NCBI GenBank assembly: GCA_964464925.1
Contig: CAYXLI010000024.1
Span: forward strand, 1-64,000
From: CAYXLI01 sp964464925
GTDB taxonomy: Bacteria > Acidobacteriota > Terriglobia > Bryobacterales > Bryobacteraceae
Direction: 5' to 3'
DNA: 64,000 bases
The translations under genes and the position numbers were made by a program. Shown here in pieces: positions 9,319 to 19,000 of this stretch. Numbering within the stretch: the first letter of the stretch is position 1; the number at the start of each line of letters is the position of its first letter. The notes beneath the pieces are model-generated. The model was not told the DNA's origin, searched no databases, and worked only from the letters and a program-made list of their open reading frames with translations.

Positions 9319-10676
9319 ACCTGCACCTCCGGCGACTCGAAGGGCCACGTACCGGCGCTCCGTGCATGCCACAAATATGCCACAACTCCGAGCGTCAACA
9401 GTGCGAAGCCAGCGATGATGTAAGCCGCTCCGCTCGCCACCAGAATATACAACCAGCCGAGGAATGCAATGATGCTGGTTACCGGATACAGCGGCATCTG
9501 GAACGGCCGCGGAATGTCCGGCCGGTTTCGCCGGATCAACGTAACCGCCACCACCTGCGCCATGAATTGCACCAGAACCTGGATGACGATCAGCGCATTA
9601 ATCAGAACATCCAGATTCAGCAGGCATGCCAGCGCGGAAGTGACGCCGATGAATACCAAAGAAAATGTGGGGAAGCTCTTGACAGGGTGTAGACGCGCGA
9701 AGGGTCGGAAAAAGCGCCCGTCTGCCGCGGCAGCATACGGCACGCGGGAATAGCCGAGCAGTACCGCAAAGAGCGAAGCGAAAGTAGTCCACAGCACCAG
9801 AACCGTAACCGCTCGGGCCGCCTGCAGTCCATACATCCGCTGCATGAAATCCGACACGATCGATGTCGACCGCATTGCCTCCCGCCAGGGCACCACGCCG
9901 AGAATGCTGACGTTCATTGTTAGATACAGGCACGCCACGGCAACAACGGAAAACAGAATCGATCGCGGAATCACGCGTTCAGGATTACGGACCTCCCCCG
10001 CAAAAAAGCAGACGTTGTTGTAGCCGCCATAGTCGTACATAGCGATCAGGGTTGCGCCGCCGAGCCCGAAGAAAAATCCCGATGACGCCGTGAATGCTCC
10101 AGGCGGAAAATCAAACGCGAGCTTTGCATCGAAGTGGAGCACGCCCGCCGTAGTGATCCATGCCACCGTGCCGAGAACCACGGCCCACATCCCGATCGAT
10201 AATCGGCCAACCGTGCGAATATCGCGGTATAGGAGCAGCGTAATCAGAAGACATACGCCCATCGCGATCGACTTCTCTTGCCACCACGGCATATCTTTGG
10301 CTAGGAACCTGGCATACTGCGCGAACCCGACCGCGCCGGAACCGATGGATAAAGGCGCGAGAAAGATGGTCTGCCAGATGAAGAGAAAGCTCATCAGGCT
10401 GCCCAGCCGCTTCGGCCCATACGCTTCGGAAAGGTAGTGATAAGGACCGCCGGTGCCCGGCATCGCCGCGCCGAGTTCCGCCCACACCATGCCGTCGCAA
10501 AGCGCTACCAGCGCGCCGAGCAGCCAGCTCAACATCGCCTGCGGACCGTTCATCTTCGCGAGCAGGATGGGAATCGTGATGAACGGACCGACTCCGATCA
10601 TCTCCAGCATGTTTGCCGACGTCGCCCCTAAGACACCTATGCCGCGAGCCAGATGAGGCGAGTCAGCGTTGCGCAA
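9315..10676 (-). CDS. APC superfamily amino acid/amine permease
   Basis: 453 aa, hydrophobic throughout with about twelve membrane segments. The first carries the APC signature (GATSANMLEMIGVGPFITIPILL) and is followed by GGPYHYLSEAYGPKRLG, typical of amino acid-polyamine-organocation carriers. It would import an amino acid, amine or amino sugar through the inner membrane. The only full-length start I find is TTG at 10676; an internal ATG at residue 23 would cut into the first membrane helix. It is the first gene of the leftward set permease > kinase > GH4 > receptor > deacetylase. Confidence 0.85.
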   Translation of the reverse strand: MRNADSPHLARGIGVLGATSANMLEMIGVGPFITIPILLAKMNGPQAMLSWLLGALVALCDGMVWAELGAAMPGTGGPYHYLSEAYGPKRLGSLMSFLFIWQTIFLAPLSIGSGAVGFAQYARFLAKDMPWWQEKSIAMGVCLLITLLLYRDIRTVGRLSIGMWAVVLGTVAWITTAGVLHFDAKLAFDFPPGAFTASSGFFFGLGGATLIAMYDYGGYNNVCFFAGEVRNPERVIPRSILFSVVAVACLYLTMNVSILGVVPWREAMRSTSIVSDFMQRMYGLQAARAVTVLVLWTTFASLFAVLLGYSRVPYAAAADGRFFRPFARLHPVKSFPTFSLVFIGVTSALACLLNLDVLINALIVIQVLVQFMAQVVAVTLIRRNRPDIPRPFQMPLYPVTSIIAFLGWLYILVASGAAYIIAGFALLTLGVVAYLWHARSAGTWPFESPEVQV

Positions 10677-10686
10677 GCGTTTAGGG

Positions 10687-10693
10687 TATCATA
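10687..10693. promoter_or_regulatory. Candidate overlapping divergent -10 boxes
   Basis: The heptamer TATCATA lies between the divergent permease (start 10676) and TPR gene (start 10702). Read rightward it offers TATCAT, read leftward TATGAT. No good -35 is visible on either side. It resembles the arrangement at 63097-63106. This is a weak call. Confidence 0.25.
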
Positions 10694-10701
10694 CGGGTGC
10701 T

Positions 10702-11808
10702 TTGCGGCAGTTCGTCGTTTTCGTCCTGTTCACCGTCTCCGCTCTGGCGCAATCGGCTCTCGACCAGGCGATATCCCTCGCGCGGCAAAAGCGTTATCCC
10801 GAAGCCCGCGCCCTGCTCGAAACCGTCGCCGAGCCGGGGGAACCCCAGCGCCGCATAGCCTTTCACCGCCTTCGTGCCGCGGTCGCCTCGGGCCTCGGAG
10901 AAAATGCCGGTGCCGCCCACGAAATGAACTTGGCTCTTGCGCTTGCGCCCGACGATCCGGGACTGCTGCTCGCCACCGCTGCCGCCGAGTTGGCAGCCGG
11001 CGCCCTGGACAATGCGCTTCAGCGCGCGAGCTCCGCTGGAAATAGCGCTGCTGCGCAGTCGCTGCTCGGCGACATCCACGAAAAGCGAGGCGAATATGTC
11101 GAAGCCGCCAAAGCCTACCAGTCCGCTGTCGCCCTCGCACCCGATCGCGAAGAATACCGCATCGCCCTCGCGTTGGAGCTCGTTCAGCATCAGACCTTTC
11201 TGCCGGCTATTACGGTGCTGGAACAGGCTGCCCCTCTCTTCCCGAAGTCAGCCCGGATTCGCACATTGCTCGGCATCACGCAGTATGCGCTCGGAAACAC
11301 CAGACAGGCCGTTTCCGCCTTGACCGATGCGATCCAAATCAATCCCCGGATGGAGCCCGCTTATACCTACCTCGCCAGGATCCTGCTCGAATCGTCTGCA
11401 TCGCCGCCGCAAGATGCCCTGGAAAATCTCTGCCGCTGGGACAACACTGTTTGCGCTGCACTCAAGCTTCGCGTCGCGCGCGAACAGAACAATCCGGCGC
11501 TGCAAACCGAGGCGACGAGGACTCTTGAGCAGGCGCCCTCCGCCAGCGCCGTTGCCCGCTGCGAATTGGGCAGGTCGTACGCGTGGTCCGGGAGATGGGC
11601 CGATGCGCGGGCCCAAATGGAAGCATGTGTGCATCTCGACCCGGCTCCGCAGAACCACTATCGTCTGGCCCACATCTACCAACAACTGGGCATGGCGGCG
11701 TTAGCTCACCGTGAAATGACTCTGCGGGATCAAGCTTTGAGAACCGTATCGGAAGAAAACCAGCGCCGGCTGGACGCAATTCAGGCGTTTCGATTCACGG
11801 TTAAATAG
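10702..11808 (+). CDS. Secreted or lipid-anchored TPR repeat protein
   Basis: 368 aa from a TTG at 10702, chosen because it opens directly into a signal peptide (RQFVVFVLFTVSALAQS). An upstream in-frame TTG at 10669 would prepend 11 polar residues. At least seven tetratricopeptide units follow, with the usual A-G-Y and P spacing (AAKAYQSAVALAPD, AVSALTDAIQINPRMEPAYTYLA). TPR proteins act as scaffolds; no enzymatic motif is present. It is divergent from the permease and upstream of, but separated by 82 bp from, the kai operon, so a functional link to either is not shown. Confidence 0.8.
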   Translation: MRQFVVFVLFTVSALAQSALDQAISLARQKRYPEARALLETVAEPGEPQRRIAFHRLRAAVASGLGENAGAAHEMNLALALAPDDPGLLLATAAAELAAGALDNALQRASSAGNSAAAQSLLGDIHEKRGEYVEAAKAYQSAVALAPDREEYRIALALELVQHQTFLPAITVLEQAAPLFPKSARIRTLLGITQYALGNTRQAVSALTDAIQINPRMEPAYTYLARILLESSASPPQDALENLCRWDNTVCAALKLRVAREQNNPALQTEATRTLEQAPSASAVARCELGRSYAWSGRWADARAQMEACVHLDPAPQNHYRLAHIYQQLGMAALAHREMTLRDQALRTVSEENQRRLDAIQAFRFTVK

Positions 11809-11890
11809 ACGTTATCCGGACGTCCGCGACACTCATGAAAGCCCACGCTTATTTCGTATCATAAATGGTGACGGCTGACTCGCGCAGTGT

Positions 11891-13654
11891 GTGAAAGAGC
11901 CGTTCTTACTCAACCCAGCAATTATGGCCCTCAGCGAATTGGCTAACCCTGCCGTGCCAGGAATTGAAAAGGTGCCTACGGGCATCGCAGGACTGGATGA
12001 AATCACTTTTGGCGGCCTGCCAAAGGGACGTCCGACCCTTGTCACCGGCACCTCAGGAAGCGGCAAGACTCTGCTCGCGATGCAATACCTGGTGAACGGC
12101 GCTCGTACCTACGGCGACCCAGGTGTCTATGTGGCGTTCGAGGAGACCGCGCAGGAACTTGCCGACAACTTCCGCTCACTCGGATTGGATCTCAAAAGCC
12201 TGGAGAAACAGGGACTCCTCTCCGTCGACCACGTCCATATTGACCGCGGCGAAATCGAACAGAGCGGCGCCTATGAGCTGGAAGGCTTGTTCGTGCGGCT
12301 GAATAGCGCCATCGATTCGATTGGAGCGAAACGAGTCGTGCTGGATACCGTGGAGGTGCTGTTCGGCGGCTTGCCCGATGACGCAATCCTCCGCGCGGAG
12401 CTGAAGCGCCTCTTCCGCTGGCTTAAAGAGAAGGGGGTTACCACCGTCATCACCGGAGAGCGGCACGGGCCCATCACGACGCAGGGTCTCGAGGAGTTCG
12501 TCTCCGATTGCGTGATTGCACTCGACAATCAGGTCAACGAGGACATCACTACGCGGCGGCTGCGCGTCGTGAAATATCGCGGATCCCAGCACGGCACAAA
12601 CAATTACCCGTTCCTCATCGATGGCTCCGGAATTTCCATCGCTCCGGTAACCTCCCTTGGGCTGGAACATATCGCTGCCGACCAACGCGTTTCGAGCGGC
12701 GTCGGCCGGCTCGACACCATGCTGGGCGGCAAAGGCTATTACCGGGGCTCGAGCGTGCTGGTCTCCGGCACCCCCGGATCTGGAAAAACAAGCCTTGCTG
12801 CGCATTTTGCCGAGGCGGGATGCGCGCGGGGAGAAGTAGCGATCTACGCCGCCTATGAGGAGTCGCCTGCTCAGATCATTCGCAACATGCGATCCATCGG
12901 AATCGATCTGATGCCGTACGTGGAAAAGGGCCTTCTGCATTTTCACGCCGTCAGGCCGAGTATGTACGGCCTGGAGACTCACTTGGCCGTACTTCATCGC
13001 ATCATCTGCGATGTGAAGCCTTCACTGTTCGTCGCTGACCCGATTACCAATCTGATCACCGTCGGAGCGCGTTACGAGGTCGGCTCGATGCTCCGCAGGC
13101 TGGTCGACATGCTGAAGTCCGGGAAGATCACTGCCCTTTTCACGGCTCTTTCTCCCGATTACGGCGCTCCGGAACCATCCGACGTAGGGATTTCATCCCT
13201 CATGGATACGTGGCTGGCACTGCGCGATATAGAAGCGAACGGTGAGCGCACGCGCGGAATCTATGTGCGGAAGTCGCGCGGCATGTCCCACTCGAACCAG
13301 ATCCGCGAGTTTCTGCTTACCGACCGCGGCATAGATTTGCAGGACGTTTATATCGGCCCCTCGGGAGTCTTGACAGGGGCGGCGCGGCTGGCGCAGGAAG
13401 CCGAGGAGCGCGCAAAGGCAGCGGAGCGAAACCGCTGGGTCGACGAAAAGAAAGCCGCGCTCGACCGCAAGCAGCGGTATCTGGAGGGGCGTATGCAAGC
13501 CTTGCGCGCCCGCTACGAGGACGAAGTGGCAGCCATACAGCGCGAGATTGAAGGGGCCGAGGCCTCCGAACGCATGCGTGCACAGAATCGCATAGCAATG
13601 GCGCAGAAACGCAAGGCAGACACCGAGGCGACCGATGAGTACTCGCAAAAGTAA
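11891..13654 (+). CDS. kaiC: KaiC-like double-domain ATPase/kinase with C-terminal coiled coil
   Basis: 587 aa with two RecA-type KaiC domains. Walker A motifs are GTSGSGKT (residues 53-60) and GTPGSGKT (293-300), and the paired catalytic glutamates are in AFEET (84-85) and AYEES (323-324). The autophosphorylation site of cyanobacterial KaiC (Ser431/Thr432) aligns with Ser435-Ser436 in GISSLMDTW, and the Thr426 equivalent is Ser430. After residue ~495 a long charged coiled coil (to ~580), absent from cyanobacterial KaiC, is appended. Neither the GTG at 11891 nor an ATG at 11924 has an SD; the GTG overlaps the stop of a 9-codon ATG frame (11865-11894) as GTGA, so coupling is possible. It overlaps or abuts two kaiB genes and a histidine kinase. 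Confidence 0.93.
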   Translation: MKEPFLLNPAIMALSELANPAVPGIEKVPTGIAGLDEITFGGLPKGRPTLVTGTSGSGKTLLAMQYLVNGARTYGDPGVYVAFEETAQELADNFRSLGLDLKSLEKQGLLSVDHVHIDRGEIEQSGAYELEGLFVRLNSAIDSIGAKRVVLDTVEVLFGGLPDDAILRAELKRLFRWLKEKGVTTVITGERHGPITTQGLEEFVSDCVIALDNQVNEDITTRRLRVVKYRGSQHGTNNYPFLIDGSGISIAPVTSLGLEHIAADQRVSSGVGRLDTMLGGKGYYRGSSVLVSGTPGSGKTSLAAHFAEAGCARGEVAIYAAYEESPAQIIRNMRSIGIDLMPYVEKGLLHFHAVRPSMYGLETHLAVLHRIICDVKPSLFVADPITNLITVGARYEVGSMLRRLVDMLKSGKITALFTALSPDYGAPEPSDVGISSLMDTWLALRDIEANGERTRGIYVRKSRGMSHSNQIREFLLTDRGIDLQDVYIGPSGVLTGAARLAQEAEERAKAAERNRWVDEKKAALDRKQRYLEGRMQALRARYEDEVAAIQREIEGAEASERMRAQNRIAMAQKRKADTEATDEYSQK

Positions 13655-13667
13655 GGAGCCCCCATCA

Positions 13668-14021
13668 ATGGCGGCAAGTAAATCCAACCGGAAAGCTACA
13701 GCCACTCCGCGCAAGCGGGCGGCGACGGGGAGTGGCGGCAGCGAGCCCGAGATTTTTGAATTGCGCTTGTACGTCGCGGGCCAGACCTCACGATCGCTCG
13801 CTGCCTTCGCCAACCTCAAACGAATCTGCGAGGAGCACCTCAAAGGCCAATACCGCATCGAGGTCGTCGATCTCCTGAGCAGCCCGCAACTGGCCAAGGG
13901 CGATCAGATCTTAGCGGTTCCTACGCTTGTGCGAAAGCTCCCGCCTCCGGTTAAGAAGATCATCGGCGACCTCTCCAACACCGAGCGGGTACTCGTCGGT
14001 CTGAACTTGCGTCCCATCTGA
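13668..14021 (+). CDS. kaiB: KaiB-like protein, first copy
   Basis: 117 aa. The ATG at 13668 is preferred: AAGGAG, which overlaps the kaiC stop, lies 9 nt upstream. An ATG at 13635 inside kaiC would add 11 residues. After a basic, low-complexity N-terminus (~35 residues) comes a complete thioredoxin-like KaiB fold: ELRLYVAGQTSRSLAAFANLKRI, then YRIEVVDLLSSPQLAKGDQILAVPTLVRK, then PPVKKIIGDLSNTERVLVGL. KaiB proteins switch fold and bind the KaiC CI ring. Its tandem neighbour is a diverged second copy, so the two may form hetero-complexes or bind different KaiC states; that is inference. Confidence 0.92.
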   Translation: MAASKSNRKATATPRKRAATGSGGSEPEIFELRLYVAGQTSRSLAAFANLKRICEEHLKGQYRIEVVDLLSSPQLAKGDQILAVPTLVRKLPPPVKKIIGDLSNTERVLVGLNLRPI

Positions 14022-14025
14022 GGAC

Positions 14026-14379
14026 ATGGCGGAGAAGAACGACATCAAGGATTTCGTACGGCAGTTCGAGCGTACGCTTCAGGCTGGCTGTCATTACGAA
14101 CTCCACCTGTACGTCGCCGGCTCAACCCTGCACTCGGCACGTGCGATTCAGTCGATCAAACATCTCTGCAGCGGGTTACTCAAAAATCGTTACCGGCTCC
14201 ACATTTTCGACATCTATAAATCGCCGCAACTGGCGCGGCAGGCTCAGATCATCGCCGTCCCGACTCTGGTACGGGTGTCGCCGCCGCCGCTTCGCAAGCT
14301 CGTCGGCGATCTTTCGGACCGCAATCGCGTGCTCCGGTTTCTGGACTTGCCAGAGGTGGCAGGGGGAGGCATAGCCTGA
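14026..14379 (+). CDS. KaiB-like protein, second tandem copy
   Basis: 117 aa, beginning 4 nt after the first kaiB with TGAGGA as the ribosome site. The same KaiB signatures are present: ELHLYVAGSTLHSARAIQSIKHL, YRLHIFDIYKSPQLARQAQ, IAVPTLVRVSPPPLRKLVGDLSDRNRVL. The two copies differ at many positions outside these blocks, so this is not a recent duplication. The gene ends in CTGA, shared with the proposed start of the histidine kinase. The likely partner is the KaiC encoded by the first gene, or the kinase. Confidence 0.9.
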   Translation: MAEKNDIKDFVRQFERTLQAGCHYELHLYVAGSTLHSARAIQSIKHLCSGLLKNRYRLHIFDIYKSPQLARQAQIIAVPTLVRVSPPPLRKLVGDLSDRNRVLRFLDLPEVAGGGIA

Positions 14380-15926
14380 ACACGCCGTTGGACGAAATCT
14401 CCGAACTCAAGCATCGCCTTGAAGAGGCGGAAGCCACGCTTGCCGCTATCCGCGAAGGCCAAGTGGATGCGCTGGTCGTCGCGGGAACTGGTGGCGACCA
14501 GGTCTTCACGCTGCGCACGGCGGATCACCCATACCGCATTCTCGTGGAAACGATGAACGAAGGAGCGGTGACGGTCTTACACGACGGCACCATCCTTTAT
14601 TCGAACCGGCGCTTCGCGGAGATGTTGCAGGGTTCGCCGGAGGCGGTTGCCGGCGTGTCCATCTTCGACTTTGTGGCGCCACATCACGCGCAAACAGTTC
14701 GCGATCTGCTTGACATCGGTCTGGAAGGCCGTGGCAGCCGCGAATTGCCACTCCTCAGCCCCGAGGGCGTGTCGCTGCCCGTGCTTCTTTCGGTCAACCG
14801 CGTGGATATCGACGACACGCGCGCGATTTGCATCATCGCAACGGACCTCACGGCGCAGAAACGGAATGAAGAGATCGTACGCAGCGAGCGGCTGGCCCGC
14901 CTGATCCTTGAGCAGGCCGGAGAGGCCATCGTCGTATGCGATGCCGAAGGTCGAGTAATTCGCGCCAACGAAGCTGCCCGGACGCTGCATCGGGAACGCC
15001 TCATAGGCGAAAAGTTCGAAGTCGCCTTCCCGCTCCGTCCTGTCGACCAGCCCGGAGCATTCAGCCTTGAACAGGTGCTGAAAGGTGAGCGATTACACGG
15101 TCAGCAACTCTGCTTTGAATCCGAGGGGCAGCCCACCAACTACCTGTTGGCGAGCGCGGGTCCCCTCGTCAATGATGAGGGCACGGTGATCGGCTGCGTC
15201 GTCACCCTGACTGACTTCACTGAAACCAGAAATGTGACGGCCGCGCTGATGAGGACTAACGCCGAGTTGGAGCAGTTCGCCTTCGCGGCTGCTCACGACC
15301 TCCAGGAGCCGCTGCGCATGGTGAGGACGTATTCGGAGTTGCTTGTGCGCCGCTACGGCGAAATCGCGGGTGAAGAGACCCGGCAGTTTGCGTCCCAAAT
15401 CGAAACCGGCGTCACACGCATGCAGGCGCTCTTGCGCGATCTACTGTCTTACTCGAGAGTCAGTCATGACGGCGAATCCCAGAAGCAGATGGTCGACTGT
15501 AACGAGGTGCTTCGCTGCGTTTTGCAGAACTGTGAGTCCACCATACGCGAGACCTCTGCTGTGCTCACGATCGAGGATCTGCCTTCCGTATACAGCGAAC
15601 CTACGGAGTTGCTGGAGGTTTTCCAGAATCTCATATCGAACGCGCTCAAATACTGCTCCGCCAAGCAGCCCCATGTACACGTGTTTGCAACACCTGGCGA
15701 TCGGCTCCACACCTTCGCCATTCAGGACAACGGCATCGGCATTCCCAAGCAGTATCACCAGCGCATTTTTGGGCTCTTCAAAAGACTGCACGGCCGCGAG
15801 TATCCGGGCACCGGCATCGGCCTCGCCATCTGCAAGCGTGTCGTCGAAAAGCACGGCGGACGCATCTGGGTAGAGTCCGCCGCTGGCCAAGGTTCTACGT
15901 TTTTCTTCACCGCCCCGGCGGTGTAG
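14376..15926 (+). CDS. PAS-domain sensor histidine kinase of the kai operon
   Basis: 516 aa. I place the start at CTG 14376, which overlaps the kaiB stop (CTGA) and follows GGGGGAGG by 6 nt; the TTG at 14388 lacks a spaced SD. A short N-terminal coiled coil (SELKHRLEEAEATLAAIREG) is followed by two PAS domains (about residues 50-160 and 170-285), a HisKA dimerisation helix with the phospho-accepting His307 in AAHDLQEPLRM, and an HATPase domain with N box (FQNLISNALKY), G1 (DNGIGIP) and G2 (GTGIGLAI). No transmembrane segment is seen, so it is soluble. By position it is a candidate output or input partner of KaiC, like SasA or CikA, but it lacks a KaiB-like sensor domain. No response regulator gene adjoins it. 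Confidence 0.92.
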   Translation: MNTPLDEISELKHRLEEAEATLAAIREGQVDALVVAGTGGDQVFTLRTADHPYRILVETMNEGAVTVLHDGTILYSNRRFAEMLQGSPEAVAGVSIFDFVAPHHAQTVRDLLDIGLEGRGSRELPLLSPEGVSLPVLLSVNRVDIDDTRAICIIATDLTAQKRNEEIVRSERLARLILEQAGEAIVVCDAEGRVIRANEAARTLHRERLIGEKFEVAFPLRPVDQPGAFSLEQVLKGERLHGQQLCFESEGQPTNYLLASAGPLVNDEGTVIGCVVTLTDFTETRNVTAALMRTNAELEQFAFAAAHDLQEPLRMVRTYSELLVRRYGEIAGEETRQFASQIETGVTRMQALLRDLLSYSRVSHDGESQKQMVDCNEVLRCVLQNCESTIRETSAVLTIEDLPSVYSEPTELLEVFQNLISNALKYCSAKQPHVHVFATPGDRLHTFAIQDNGIGIPKQYHQRIFGLFKRLHGREYPGTGIGLAICKRVVEKHGGRIWVESAAGQGSTFFFTAPAV

Positions 15927-16024
15927 GTTCTGACAAGGTCAACCGCTCCGGATGTTACCGCTACAAACCTTTCCGCGTGGGTGGCCTGCGTGTCCAATTC
16001 CAAGAATCGCTAAACCAGGGCAGC

Positions 16025-16054
16025 TTGACCTCGATAGCCGGAAACGTTTACCAT
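16025..16054 (+). promoter_or_regulatory. Candidate sigma70 promoter of the TonB receptor gene
   Basis: TTGACC (16025-16030) and TACCAT (16049-16054) are separated by 18 bp. They lie 29 bp before the GTG start at 16083 in a 156-bp gap after the histidine kinase. The rest of this gap shows no other clear feature. Confidence 0.35.
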
Positions 16055-16082
16055 AAACAGCCATAAAGGGGGGGAATCTGTA

Positions 16083-19000
16083 GTGAGACTCAGAGTATTT
16101 CTATTTCTGTTTTTGCTTGCGTTGACAGCAGCTACGCTGCCTACCGCAAACGCACAAGTTCTCTATGGCTCCGTAGTTGGTCTCGTGGAGGATCCGTCGG
16201 GAGCTGGTGTACCGAATGCTGCCGTCACCTTGACGAACCGCGGCACCAGCCAGACTTATGAGATTAAGACTGACGAGGCCGGTAGGTACTCAATCGGCAA
16301 CGTTGCACCAGGCGAGTATGACCTCAAGGTGGCCGCATCCGGCTTCCGTCCATTCAGCCAGACCAACATCTCCGTCACGCCAAACACCGTCGCGCGCAGC
16401 GATGTGAAGCTCGAGGTCGGAACAATGACGGAGCAGATTACCGTACAGGCGGAAGCGACGCTTCTGCAGACGGACAAATCCGACACCCATACCACGATCA
16501 ACACCAAGGAAGTCTCAAACCTTCCGTTACCCGGATATCGCAATTACCAGAGCCTCATCAACCTGGTTCCAGGTGCCACGCCTGCCAGGTTCCAGAACTC
16601 GATAATCGACACTCCGAACCGTTCGCTGCAGACGAACATCAACGGGACCAATCCGAATAACAACTCGACACGCATCGACGGTGCAGCGAGCATTAATCTC
16701 TGGCTCCCGCATCATGCCGGCTATGTCGTGCCGGAGGAGATGGTGGACACAGTGAACATCACCACCAGCGCCGCCGACGCGGAACAAGGTATGGCTGGAG
16801 GCGGATCGGTTACGGTGGTGACGAAATCCGGAACCAACCAACTCCACGGCAGCGCCTTCGAGTTCCATGACGACCAGCATCTGAAGGCCCGGAATTTCTT
16901 CCAGGCTCCGGGCGTGGATAAACCGCTCAGCATCTACAACAACTACGGGCTGACGCTCGGCGGGCCCGTTGTCAAGAACAAGCTGTTCTTCTTCGGAAGC
17001 TGGGATGCTACCCGCCAGCGCCAAGGTGCCGTAGGACGATATTCAGTCCCGACCAGCGATATTCGCAGCGGCGACTTCAGCGGCACCAGCACGATCATTT
17101 ATGACCCGGCTACCGGCAATCCCGACGGCTCGGGCCGCACGCCCTTCCCCGGCAACAAGATTCCGGGAAACCGCATCAGCCCCATCGCGCAGAAGATTCA
17201 GTCGTACTACGCTCTCCCGAATCTCACAGGCGCGCAAAGCAACTATTTCGCCTCGGGCGTGCCGAAGTTCGATCGCGATTACATCGACATCAAGATGAAT
17301 TACAACCGCAGTGAGCGGCATAGTTTGTGGGGCAAATACGGCCACATGTCAGGCTTGGTGACAGGCACCCCAATCTTCGGCGATGCCGTGGGCCCTGCCC
17401 CAGGGGCGAGCCCGGGTACTGGCGATACACACATCAACAACGGCTCCATTGGCCATACCTTTACAATCAACCCTTCGATGCTGCTGGACGGCGTCTTCGG
17501 TTATCAGCGGATGGAGCAGTCCGTCCTCCCGCCTGGCTTTGGAACGAATTTCGGGCCTCAATTGGGAATCCCCGGTGTGAACAGTGCGGAACCGCGCGAG
17601 AGTGGTTTCCCGAACATTGACATCTCGGGCTATGAGAGCATGGGCGCCCCAGGGTGGCAACCGGCCTTCCGCACCGAAGAGAGCTTCACCACCAGCCACA
17701 ACATTTCCTGGACGAAGGGCGGTCACGAACTGCGGTTCGGGTTCGACGGCGTCCTGCATCGCATGAACCACTGGCAGCCGGAATTGGGAGCCGGCCCGCG
17801 TGGCGACATTTCCTTCTACGGCGGAGTCACCGCGCTCGGTCCAACCGGATCAAGCAACAACTTCAACGCTTACGCGGCATTCCTGCTCGGCTTGCCCGGC
17901 GAAATGCAGAAGAGCATCCAGTACATCCTTATGACGCCGCGCGAGTGGCAGTTTGGATGGTATGCGCGCGACCGCTGGCAGGTCACCCGCAATCTCACGG
18001 TCAACCTCGGCTTGCGTTATGAACTTTATCCGCTTATGACGCGCGCTGCCGGCAAGGGCATCGAACGGCTCGACGTGGATAGCAATACCGTTCTGCTCGG
18101 TGGCCGCGGCAACGTCCCGCAGGATACGGGCGTGACCGTAAGCCACAAGCTGTTCGCGCCTCGCATCGGCATCGCTTACCGGTTGGGAGAGAAGACGGTC
18201 ATCCGCACCGGCTACGGAATCAATTACGATCCGCTCCCCTTCTCGCGCCCGCTCCGCGGCTTCTATCCGCTTACCGTCAACTTCGATTTCGCTCAGGCGA
18301 ATTCGTATTCGCCGGTGCGCTCGCTGGCCGAAGGCATTCCGCCCGTCTTTGGTCCGGACCTGTCTACAGGCCGCGTGACTCTTCCGACCGTTGCGGATAT
18401 GCGCAGTCCTTATCCGGGCGAAATCCATCGCGGCTACGTCCAGAGCTGGAACTTCACGGTCGAACGCCGCCTGCCGGTCAATATGGTCGCTTCCGTCGCT
18501 TACGTTGGCACCGAGACCACGCACCAACTTGCGGATCTGGATATCAACTCTGGATACCCCGGGTCGGGCAATGCAGGCCGCCCCTACGCGGTTAAGTTTG
18601 GCCGCACCATCGCTACCAATATGTGGGACGGTTATCTCAGCTCGCACTACCATTCGCTGCAAACCAGCCTGAACAAACAGTTCTCGCACGGTCTACTGGT
18701 GAAGGGCGCATACACCTGGTCCAAGGCGATCAACATGACCGACGAGGACGGCTGGGCGTCTGTCACCTGGAACTGGGCTCCGGCGTTCTCCCGCAATCGG
18801 GCGGTTGCCGGTTATGACCGCACCCACATCTTCCAGGTCGGCTGGGTCTACGAACTGCCTGTTGGCAAGGGCAAAACGCTCGTCAATCACGGGCCAATGT
18901 CCTATATCGTCGGCAACTGGCAGGTCAATGGCGTGATGGCGGCCTACACCGGCACGCCGGTCACGATCACGGCTCCTGGCGGCTCGCTGAATATCGGCGG

